From Stercorarius parasiticus (taxonomy: Eukaryota; Chordata; Aves; Charadriiformes; Stercorariidae): a DNA stretch of 64,000 nucleotides. The translations under genes and the position numbers were made by a program. The stretch's first letter is position 1. Every line of letters starts with the position of its first letter. The notes beneath the pieces are model-generated. The model saw nothing but the letters and a program-made list of their open reading frames with translations. It made no database searches and was not told the DNA's origin. Below are positions 12,331 through 23,081 of the stretch, one piece after another. Location: contig VWZL01000432.1 of assembly GCA_013396915.1 (NCBI GenBank), positions 236,479 through 300,478 on the forward strand. Reading direction: 5' to 3'.

Positions 12331-14907
12331 CTTAAAAAAATAAACAGGATTAGAAACTGTAGATGCTCGTTGTTAAGAATGATAAGGATGGTTTGATGCC
12401 TGCAACTTCCTCCTAGGAATTTGATTAACCAAGTTGACACACACTGAACTTTGTTCCTGGGTGTTCTCTGTGTGTCCTTGGACAAGACTTTCCAGAGACA
12501 GGTTCACAAAAGGACTTGGATACTGAAATCAAAAACCGTTGTCTTCACATCTGCTGTGCAAGCCCAGTTACTTAGCCTGGGGTTCTGCTGCTGCATGTGC
12601 CCAGAGCCTCGTTCATGTTGTTGAGGCTGACTTGTTCAGTGCTGCCACTGACGAGCCAGTCTGCATCTCGTGAATTAGTCCTTCTGCTGGGCTAATAGAC
12701 CTGGTATGTTTTGAGCTACCTTATCACAATGACAGATCTCAGTCTTTACAAAATACAGAGGTGGTATCAACTTTCACTGCAAAAAAACTAACTTCCTCCC
12801 GCACTTAGTGGCTTAGATCCATGAACCAAGCCCCCGTGTACCTGTACCTTGGTTCGTCTTGGCTTGAAGGAGCGAGTGAGAAGTGCATGGGGAGTCTCAG
12901 GTGTTCACAGCGCTATGTAGCAGCACAGTGCTAATCAAGCCCATAAGCATTTTTTATCCCAGATAGAAAGATTTTTCATGGTGTTTATCATGCTGATTAA
13001 TAGAGAAAGATATTAGGTAGTATAAGCATATGGAAAATTATTTGACTTTAGGGGATTTCAGGTCTTCATGCACTTTTTTTGCCTCTCCCTCTCCAAACTC
13101 AATTACTTTCTCTTTGCTTGAGTTTCTGAGATTAATCTGGGGTTTGTCTTTTTCTATGAAAGTACTTGCTTTTTCCTGTCTGCTTTTATTAGATTCAATA
13201 TATTTATATAAATGAAAATTAAAAGTCTAATCAATCTCTGTGCATACTAGAGATTCTTGTTTTCTTGTAAAGGTTGTTTTCTTTGTTTCAGGCTTCCTCC
13301 TAATAGCACAAGAACATTAATGTGAGAATAGTGCTCTACAGTTACCAGATACTATGTACATTTCTTCTCTTTAGATGGTATCTCCTTGCAGGCAGAAAAT
13401 GCTTGATTCTTGACCCATTAATCTGCCTCCATCTTAACAGTACCTATAATAGTGCAGGCTGATGGTGATATGACCTGAGTGTTTGCTGATGTATGGAATT
13501 ATTCTGGTGAAAAGAGTAATCCATGTCTCCAGGGAAGTCTAAATACTCATGTTTTTCCTAGAGCAGTTTGCCAAGTGAGGTATCAGGCTGCACAGAAGTC
13601 GGCTGTTGAGATTCAGGATTTTTCTTCTTTCAAGACAATGGTTTATTGACCCAAGAAAACTGATGTGCAGAAGCATGAGCAATAATTTGCCTGCAGATCT
13701 GCAGTGTATGAAGTTTGTTGAACATAGACATTTTTGACATTTTGTGTGGATGGCAGTATGGATATGCCTGTTCAAACAACTGTTTTTTGCACATTTATAA
13801 TAAATAAAAAAAATCAAATTTGAGTTGTAGTTAGGCTGGATTAAACCACAGCTCTTCCTGAGGTTGTACAAACCTATGAACTTCCAAAAAAGATTAATTC
13901 TAGGAAATGATTCAGTCTTACCAACACTTATGTTTCTATCAGTTTTACTTCAACTGTAAAATTTACAGAACTCCTATACATGTAAATCAAGGCTCCCAGA
14001 AGTTAAGTCAGAGCCTTTGTGTATTCTCGACTGATATGAATTTGTTAAAATACGCTGCTTATTTACATTAACTTTATAATGGTGGAGTTTCAGTTGTTTC
14101 ATTTGGCATGAATTCAGATTAATAGCTCAGGCTGATTCTAAATAACTCATTTCACTTTTCTAATTATTTGGTGAAATCCTAAATTGTTGCCATTTTGTCT
14201 TGTAAAATTTTGATAATGTCAAGCTGAAAAAAAGCCAAAACACTCTCTAAGATATTACTGGGAAAAGTGAAGGAGTTTCTATCCTTCTGTCTCATTTTAA
14301 AATATTCGATTAATTAAAATGAAAAGAATGAGTTAACTTTTGCAGTAAAGACCTACTAAATAAAAAATAGAGACCGTAGACTAATATGTCTTACTGTATT
14401 TTTCAAGCAGGATTTATATTAGTAAAACCAAAACAAATAAAATACATCTTAAAAAAGCTATTAAAGTACTTTGCCTTTCCGACAGTTATAGGGAAGCAGG
14501 CTGATATATACCTATATGCCATTCCAAAATTCAGAAAGGATATACCAACATTTTCTGCCAGCAGGGAACAAGATGAAGAGGAATACATTAGCACATCAAA
14601 AGCAGCCATACCAATATCTCTAATTCTCTGTTTGCAACGTTGATCAAGAACTCTCATAAGCTTGTACTGTTTCAGGTTAGCTCTATTTGGCAAGCAATTG
14701 CAAAAGGAGGAAATCCGTATTTTCTTCATAAAGAAAAGGCAGAAGGGAGGACGAGAATAAAGGCATGTATTTGATTTTGCTAAATAAAGATTCATACCAT
14801 GCACAGAAAGTATGTTTGAAAATCTAACCTTTGACATTTACTTACATAATTACTTTCTAAACAAAAGGTAATATTACTGAGTCTATATTAGACAATAAAA
14901 ACTATAC
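12331..14907 (-). other. Putative intron of the minus-strand small gene
   Basis: This 2,577-bp stretch runs from donor CAG|GTATAG to a TTTAAG acceptor on the minus strand. It holds nothing I can assign to a repeat family. A 144-codon ATG ORF on the same strand (14837-14403) starts about 70 nt after the donor, and an 85-codon ORF lies opposite it. Neither shows a known motif. Reading exon 1 through the donor meets a stop at once (GTA TAG), so intron retention would end the protein. Confidence 0.4.
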
Positions 14908-15024
14908 CTGGCCTGTAGGTGCCTTGGGTGGTGGAGGGACAGCTTCATTCTTGCAATCTGCTTCCTCAGGTGATAATTTTGCTCTAGAAAATACTGCTTT
15001 TATTTTTTTAAACATCTTGCCCAT
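14908..15024 (-). CDS. Candidate small protein gene, exon 1 with start codon
   Basis: This 117-nt open segment on the minus strand starts at ATG (15024-15022) and ends at donor CAG|GTATAG, exactly in phase 0. It encodes 39 residues: a basic amphipathic start (MGKMFKKIKAVFSRAK), then an acidic stretch, then a proline run (PPPPKAPTG). The first ATG has T at -3 but G at +4. The second ATG, at residue 4, has A at -3 and is the better Kozak match. The Lys after Met-Gly argues against classical N-myristoylation. No 5' non-coding exon or promoter was identified. I do not recognise the protein. Start codon, composition and phase match with exon 2 make this the best gene candidate in the window, but chance is not excluded. 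Confidence 0.42.
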
Positions 15025-18000
15025 TCAACTCTCCTGATGCCTCTAACTCTTTTACCATAAACAGGTATATAGCACATGTTTTCTTACAATTAGACACTTA
15101 AGCCAATTAGACACTTAATCAGGTTTAGGTCTGATTAATGCCTTAAAGAAATTCCTTGCACAGTCTGTTTCAGTCATGGCTTTTTCTCACCATTAGTACT
15201 TTTGTTTTATCATGTACGTAGTTCTGGTCTTGATGGTTATACTATATACAGAATCAACCTTTCATGCACAAATTCAGAGAATGAACACTTTCTGGTTAGA
15301 ATAAATCAGTGTCGAATCTTAAATGTAGTGGATATTAAGCATTTAGTTTATATTTAGAAATGAACTTTTAAGTCCTAAAGACACCTGTAGTTTAACGAAG
15401 AAATGCAAAATATTAAATGACCAATAATCACCAGCTACACAGCAGATTACATGAGATCTCAAGAGGCTTAATTTCTTTGCAGTTTTTAAAAATTTATTTA
15501 TTTATTGAGTGAATGACACTAAAAGGTCTCCTGCCAGGATTTGTCTTAGCAAGTTTATACCTGGTTTTATTCCACCTTTCATTTCCAATGTATTTATAGA
15601 CAATATTATTTTATGCAGAGTTTTAGCTACAGTTTTGATGGGATTAAGTTTTAGGTGAGTATCCTACAAATCTGTAAAATATAAGTTTTTATAAAGTTTA
15701 TAACTAGGACATAAATTTGAGATTCTATAAGCTTTGGGTCATTCTATATGAATCTTTCTGTAAAATCAAGCATGGCTTAGTTTATAGGTAAAACTCAATT
15801 TCAAATACATCTAATGCCATGTTGATTCAACCCAAGTTAACAAGTATCTTTACAACTCATCTCTTATTGTCCTTAATTCCACCTTTGATTCAACCCAAGT
15901 TAACAAGTATCTTTACAACTCATCTCTTATTGTCCTTAATTCCACTTTATTTATTACAAGTCTATGCCTTCACTTTAGGCCCTGAATTTGAGTTAATAGA
16001 TTATAATTGATTTATGCTGGTAATTAAGGCATCAAGAAATGCAGAAACCTACTCTTCGAGTTATTTCTATAATTACATATTTAACAATTGTATTAAAGTA
16101 TTGAAAATGTCCCAATGGCTGCCTTCTTGGAGCTTCTGTTGTTTGGCAAGAACGGTTTCTAATCCTTATTTTAGCATAGTAGTAGCTCTAAGAATGAACC
16201 AACAATTTTCATTAGTTAATTTGCAAGCCTTTTTCCTACATCGACACTTATGAGGCAGATCTTACAATAATTGGCTGGACTTCAGTCTTGTAACTGGGAC
16301 ACTCTCACCCCTCCCAGCCCATGATTTCATAGTTGTTAGATGCGGCAAGAGCTTGGAACCTGCCTTTTTATTAAGGTCTATGTGGTGGTTTACTTTAAAA
16401 GCAGTGCAATTCTTGGTAATGTTGTGTTTGTGTTTAAGCTTAGTGTTTGAATGCCTAAATTATAAATTAAAATCTAAAGTATTTTCACTTATTTATGCAG
16501 GTCTGGACAATAGTTAGTTTCTTTTCTTTTGGATGTTAAATTCTGCCTCCATGCTCTTTTTACATTTGCTCATAACAGAAGAATCTCAGAAGAAATCCTA
16601 GAAAACAAGTTCGTTTTTCTTTTACTATGTGCAATTTTAGTGGATTAAATTGGCTAATGCAGGAAACCAGTCAATTGCCACATATTATACCTGCTGACTG
16701 AGCCTTTTTGAAAGCAACTGTTTTCTTATTGTAAAAATTAAATTCTTCATTATTAAAACTTTTAGAATAAATAATTTTGATCTTTGTTTATTAAAAGTGG
16801 TAAAGTTGTGCATAAAGCATGATACAATGTCAATATATAACATTTATTAAAGGAAAATAAGTATCTCAAGAATTTCCGCAAAATCATGCGCATTCGTCTT
16901 TTAAAAAAATGCCAAACAATAACATGCTTTAATTCTTTTTTTTATTATAGTGTTTATGCTGTTTTTAATTTATAATTAAAAGGTGTGAAAAAGGAATGTA
17001 GCAGACATTAAAGAGAAAGTGCCTTTGGGAACCTGTTAATAACTATTGGCATCCGCAGTTAATGGATGTTATATTGCTTTAGTCTGTGACTAATTAAATA
17101 AATGTTTGAAACTCCTTCATATGATGTGATTTTGTAAATAATAAGCAGACCACAACAAACCTAATATTTTGATACTGGTGGAGGTACAAGTTCACCTCCT
17201 GACCCTAGTAAATTGATTAATCCGCTTGAATATTTAATTTCTCTTCTATGTACTATGGCTATTTAGTTATTTTTATCAGACTCTGAACATGCTAAAAGCA
17301 CTTCAGCTAATTGAATATCATGATGCACTATTAAGTAAGAAGATTAAGAGTACAGCAGCAAAGCAGATAGCCTGTATTCAGTTACCTTCCTAGCTACAGG
17401 GCCTTTGACCAGTGCTTACTATATGCTGTATTTATGGTAAGCCCTACAGGGTACAGGGATTTCAAGCTGGTTTTACATATACTCTAGATACAAGTAGAGT
17501 ACATCCTATACTTATTAATGATTTACTCCTTTCTCACTTTTTTCCTTCAAGGAAATGTTGCCTCCCCACTTAAATATTTGGCATATGCATAGGTTTTCTA
17601 AAACTTTAACAAACGTTTTTCCTTAGGCTGGCTTTTCCTGCCGATGCTCCCTCTCAGCTTCTATGGGAAGCTGAAAAAGTCCTTGACTAATATAAACATT
17701 ACTTAGCAACAATTAAAACAATACGTGTTATCAACATTCTTTGACATTCTTCTCGTACTAAGTCCAAAACACAACAGCTACCGGAAAGAAAATTAACTCT
17801 ATCCCAGCTGAAACCAGAACCCTGTATTAAAGAATGCAGTACTTCTCAAATCATAAGCATCTACAAAAGCAAGCAAAAAGAAGCTTCTTTTTCTGAATAA
17901 TTCGGACAGTTGCTAATGAGAAGAGGTTCCTTTCTTCAGGACTGTTCTTGAAGGTGTATAGGTGTTTTTTTGGTCTTTGGGGTTTTTTTTTGCCTGATAC

Positions 18001-18578
18001 TTGCTATAAAATACATGAAAGCCCTATGAGCCCAGATTTAACTACCAGTGTATTTAATAGGCACAGAGTGAATTACAAGGACTGCTTTGCATTCCTCAGC
18101 AGGCAGTGTCAGTTCCTCCATTTGTTTGAATCTACAGATCAATAGATATCATCTGAAGTTTTTATTTCTGTATTAAATCAGGTGTAGCATGTTAAAAAGA
18201 TCAAAGCCCAAGTTTCACTTCCATTCAGATCTTCCTACGATGCAAAATGTAATGTTTTTCATAGGTATCTTTCTTCAGTTTCTCTCTGTGATTCAAGGAT
18301 CTTGACAGCCAAGATAGTATATCTTTCTTTAGACTCTGTAATAGTAGTCAGACAGAAAGTGTATCTAGCACTTATAAGATTTTTTTCCCATATACAGTGT
18401 AATATTTGACAGTTTTGCCTATTTTTGTGGATTAACACAAATCACAGCACTAATTTATATGTCTTCCTTAATTTTAAGAACTTTGTTAAAAGACCTCTTC
18501 CCCCTCCCCCTTAGGAAAAAATGGTTCTGGAGCTCAGATTTCTCATAGCTAATAACTGTCGTTTTTTTTAAACTCACG
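15025..18578. other. Unannotated A+T-rich stretch upstream of the small gene
   Basis: Apart from the 63-bp duplication at 15822-15947, no repeat or gene is recognisable. The block at about 16690-17190 is strikingly A+T-rich, with several TAAT/ATTA cores, and could be a conserved non-coding element. That would need alignment to other birds. Confidence 0.45.
15822..15947 (+). repeat. 63-bp tandem duplication, two near-perfect copies
   Basis: Copy 1 is 15822-15884 and copy 2 is 15885-15947. They differ by about one base near the right end. The unit starts TTGATTCAACCCAAGTTAAC. The high identity points to a recent duplication. The unit length is a multiple of three, so the short ORF crossing it repeats a 21-residue block, but there is no sign that this ORF is a gene. 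Confidence 0.9.
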
Positions 18579-19141
18579 TGTCCTGGTTTGGGGTGGAGCA
18601 GAGCCAACTTTCTGTTCAGAGAGAGGCTCTTGCTCACACTTGTTGCTGTGACAACCAGGGTCAGCTGACTGGGTTGTTTACCCCATGGAGGGGTTACACC
18701 TGTGGACAGGTCAGGTGACCCAAACTGACCAATAGGGTGTTCCATCCCATCTGCCATGCTTCGTATAAAAGCTGAGGGTTCTGTTCAGAGAATTTGTTCT
18801 TCAATGGCTGATGTGTGAGGAGGATTCTGGCAGTTCAGCTGCCTTTGATCCCGGTCAGTGTGTTCCAGTTCCCGTTTGTCGCTGAGTCCAGTCTGGAACT
18901 TTCCCAGTGCCTGCCAGTGACACCTCCCTGGGAGCTTGATACAGTTTTGTATATATTTATATATAGTGTATCTATTTCATTATTTCCTTTTTTATTTTAT
19001 TATTAGTATTTCATTAAAGTAGTTTAGTGTTTTTTCTGAACTCATAAATCTCTTTGTATCTCTTCTTTCCCTCCTTGGAGCGAGAGGTGGGGGAGAGGAT
19101 CTGTTGTCTTGTCATTGGCCAGCCTGGCCCAAACCATGACA
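18579..19141 (+). mobile_element. Solo LTR 2 of an avian endogenous retrovirus (ERVL-like)
   Basis: The 563-bp element starts TGTCCTGGTTTGG and ends CCCAAACCATGACA. U3 has a CCAAT motif (GACCAATAGG near 18727) and a TATA box (GTATAAAA, 18763-18770). Downstream lies an ATTAAA poly(A) signal (19013-19018), followed by a T-rich and then GC-richer U5. This order fixes plus orientation. Flanking five-mers TCACG (18574-18578) and TCAAG (19142-19146) match at four of five positions, consistent with a 5-bp target duplication. No internal retroviral genes are present. It differs in text from LTR 1 but shares the terminal inverted repeat, so the two are related families. Confidence 0.82.
18763..18770 (+). 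promoter_or_regulatory. TATA box of solo LTR 2
   Basis: GTATAAAA lies about 185 bp into the LTR, about 35 bp after a CCAAT box, as expected for a retroviral U3 promoter. It points right, away from the minus-strand small gene. Confidence 0.6.
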
Positions 19142-21007
19142 TCAAGTGATACTATAATCTAACTATGACTTAATAAAAATAACTTATGCTTTTAAAGGCA
19201 ATATGTCTCCTTGAGCCTATTATCACAGTCGTGGCCAGATGTATATGTTTTACACTGTAGCCTTCAGTGAGGTATCTTTAGAAATTACAAAGGTTCCTTA
19301 AAACGTGATTCTTTGCTGTTTTGCATGGATTCATAAGGCTTTTCTTACGGTGCAGTTTATACCCTGGCACAAATGTACCAGAATCAGACTCTACATCGTG
19401 TTTGAGGCAGTAATAGGTCTTATGGTCTGGAGGAATCTGGAAATACACAATAGTCTTGATGGTTTTGGCCTTCAAGAAACGCAGATTCTACTTTTTCCTT
19501 TCAAATTCAGTTTTGTATCTCAAATCCAAATAAAAGGATTTGTTCAGCTTACAAGAAAAAACAGATGGGAACACTTCTGTGGCAATAGGCTGGAAAAGAC
19601 AGGGTGCTGATATTTCCTATTCCTTTTCACATTCCTCTATAAAAATTACTTAGTTAAGGTAGGCGCCATATCCTGAAGACTCATTTTTCTGGAGCCTTCC
19701 CCAGATCCTGGCTAGCCCTGAGTGTGATACTGTCATCATGCCATAACGTGATGGGTGGGTTGGAGGAGGTGACAAAATTGACTGTCAGCCTGCCAAAATT
19801 ATGATGGCTGATGCCTCTTCTTGCTAGTGACCTCTTTTGATGAAAGTAACACGTGAATCAAAGCAATGGGGCATAAGACAGAAGAAAATGTAAGCCCACT
19901 TATGTTTAATTACGCCATTGGTCTGCAGGTGTAATGAAAGGTGAGGAAGGGTTCTTGCCTGCGAGCAGAAAATGCACTTCCTTTAGCATGTCTGGCTTTT
20001 TCTTTCTTTTTTTTTTCCTCTTTCTGTCTTTTTACTTCCCTCCCCCCAGAACAAAAAAGGCACCACCACTAGATGTTTATGGCTGTATTTCTTATGTGTC
20101 CTTATGGGCAGAATTTCTTTAGTAACTGTGTTGCTGCCTAAAATGTGACTCATCACATGAGAAAGCTTAATCAACTAGGGTAGTGTTCAAAAGTCTCTCT
20201 CTGTCTCTCACTTAAATGAATATCCAAAATGAGTCTGGACCTAGGAGAAAAAAGGAACAGCCCCTCCAGGAAGGTAGTCATGAGATCTACCTGGAGGAGT
20301 CTCAGCCATGGGCTAGGTCACTGGAAGAATTAGGCCTGCTGCAGTCCCTACTGGAAGACCACATAATCTCAAACTGGCAATTTAGGGTGTCCTCACCACC
20401 TTACTTGGTAAGCGGTACTGATTTGGAATGTCTAAGAGGTCATTCCTGTCTCAGAAGCAAACTACATATAATGCAGTGCTCTCATGCCACATGTAGTCAT
20501 TCAGTAATGTTATGCTACTGGGGTCATAGTCCCCTTTCTGTTCCCATTTTTCGTGCATCTCCATGGAGAATAGACTACTACAGAAGGGAATAGGTTCTCT
20601 GCCACATCCTTTAGATGGGAAATTGCCTGCATGTGGTCAGCTGGAAATTTCCCATGGGAAGCCCTGTGTGTGTGAGACACTTCAAGGGAGACTGGAGTTG
20701 TCAAAATATGAAGCTCAAGTGCTAGGGTTTCTCAAAATATGTAAGATGAGCTCAAGCTTTATTCTGTACTGTTATATTTTTATGAATATGTACTGCAGCT
20801 ATTTACAGTAGGGAAGTTGACAAGGGTTCCTCTGATGAATGTCTTCAGTAGGAAACCCTAGGAAGAGATAGGAAGGGCAGACAACCTTTCCCTTTTAAAG
20901 GGCTGACTCCTGGCCTGGAACCTGTATTTCAGCATGGAGCTGCATGGGCTGACTGTGCACCAAATCTTAAAACTTCTACTGAAAACCACTGAACAAGTTG
21001 GTTTTTG

Positions 21008-21023
21008 TTTTTTTTTTTTTTTT
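21008..21023. repeat. Poly(T) run, 16 bases
   Basis: An uninterrupted T16 follows GTTTTTG. No retroposed body is visible beside it. Confidence 0.9.
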
Positions 21024-22903
21024 CCCTGCCTGAAGGCTTTTTACCTCGAGGTTGAAAAGTAAGTCACTTTGGTAAAATTATTTTCCCCTAAATGCTGGTA
21101 GGATCAGTAGGATCTTCTCTGAACCGTGCAAGCGAACACTGACTGCCAGAACGCTCAGTAAAATGCCAGGACTCCCAAAAAACGAACATGTGGTTCTAGC
21201 CTTGTAAAATAGCAGCGACCTGGAATGGATCTTGCAGTTAAAAAATCTGAACAACGTTTTCACAAAATATATTATGATATTTGTTTCAGAACCACTGCTT
21301 TACATATGATTTTATACTTGAAGCCAGAATGTAAGACTTGTTCTCTAGTCACCGCATTCATATGATTTCACACAGGACTAGCTGGTTATGATTGACTTTT
21401 TTAACTGCTAATCACTGTTTCTCTTACATAGAATACCTATGAGGAACAAGGATGGTAGTATTTGTCTTCGCAGAGTGGTAGAAAGAAATTTCATTACCTT
21501 AAATAAAACTGTAAGAAAACATCAGGTGGGTTTAACTTTCATACCTGTGGGCACACAAGGAAAAGGAAACTTCAGTGTAGAGGAAAAGCAGAGAAATTCT
21601 TGAACCATGACTGAATCTCAAATTTTGATAAGGTTGAGGTCTAGAACCTGTTCTGTTTTGGAACTCAAAACCATTTAATGTGAGGCAAAAAGCAGACTCT
21701 TATTAAAAAAAGGATTTTTTTCTGTTTAAAAAAAATCAAACCCAAAGTTAGTATCTCTTCTTCAGAATGTTTTCGATATATAATCTCAATCTCCGTGCCT
21801 TGTGCCTGACCTACGTCCTCTCAACATTGCTCAATTATATTCTTTTATAGGACTAAAGGGGAGGAAAGATTTTAGAAAAAGGTATTTTTATTTTGTTTAC
21901 ACTGAAACATATCTGAAGGCGATTAGTATAGTGTTGGGCTTTCATGTTCAATGTTTGTGGGCTTTTGAAGGTTCCCTTTTTAATAAAATCTAAACATTTA
22001 AAAAGCAGAGGCAAATGTGATAACTTAAGTGATGCAGTTCCATTATTTTTTTCCTAAGACTACTTTTTTCCTACTTTACTTTTTAATTATTTTAGTTATA
22101 ACAGCTTGACATACTTTCTTGAAGAGGGACTGAGGAGGTGAACACATGGCTGAATATGGATGAAAAAAGACCCAGAGATGCAAGGCGGGCATCTGTGGGG
22201 AAGAGCAGAAATAACCTTGGAGGGCAAATATCTGTGGCCACTGCTTTCCTATGCTCTCCTGTAAGCGAATGATCGTTGTGGGGAGGGGAGGAAGAGAGGG
22301 TGATGCGTTTAGGGTGTTTCAAGCCAGTAATCTTAACACTTGTTTACGTTAAGACTTCTATTTGAGGGAAATGAAAATATGAATTTGGTTATAAATTGCA
22401 TCTCTTCTGGAAAGCTGAAATTCACTGTGTTATCAAAAGAATGAAAGCTCTCAGAAGTGTGTAATGTATTCCTCTAAACCCATCATATTTTCTACGTACC
22501 CTCAGAGCATCCTCTTCCCACTGCAGTGATGCTAAACTTTATGTTTTTGCTGACATAAATATTTAAAGCATGCCACCAACACAAGCTATCTAATCTAGTT
22601 AACAACATAGCAACAAACTGAAAACTGAGCACTGCACAGACAGTGGCTTAGCAGAGAAAAAAAAAAACTCTAAAAAAACCAAACAAACCTCTTTAAATGT
22701 AATTAGATATATTTGATAAAGCACTGAATTGGGACTTGCCCCAGTTTAAACCAGTTCATCAAACTTTTAAGGTTTTCCTTTGTGTATTTTTCTCTACTTA
22801 AAGGTAAAATTGTAATTACTGTCTGAGAAGGCTTTCCCTGCCACGCATGGATCGAGACCAATATAGTTGTTTTCTATTCTAACATTTTTTTGTGCTTTTG
22901 CAG

Positions 22904-23081
22904 TTGTGATGAATACCAAATTCATTGTTTGGATGGGGAAACTTCTGGTGGAAGGGGCAGGAATTCTTATTATTTTTAATCCATTACTAATGGTACTTCT
23001 AAGACAAATTAACAGCCCAGTTCACGCTGATGAGGTTGTGCATTACAAAAACCAGATGTTAGGCAAACACTCACTTTTCAT
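22904..23081 (+). CDS. Candidate internal exon, unassigned
   Basis: This segment is preceded by a strong acceptor (T-rich tract ending GTGCTTTTGCAG) and followed by a strong donor (CAT|GTAAGT). Only one of the three frames is open across all 178 nt. It enters after two bases of a split codon and leaves with two bases. It would encode about 58 residues with a hydrophobic stretch (LLVEGAGILIIFNPLLMVLL) that could be a membrane helix, then a polar part (VHADEVVHYKNQMLGKHS). I recognise no family, and no neighbouring exon with matching phase was found. A chance match is quite possible. Confidence 0.18.

Noticed and set aside
12093..12485. 130-codon minus-strand ORF
   Set aside because: It is a different frame across candidate exon 2; the exon model with splice sites explains the region better.
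20216..20593. 125-codon ATG ORF
   Set aside because: It has a weak Kozak context, no motif and no splice or poly(A) context.
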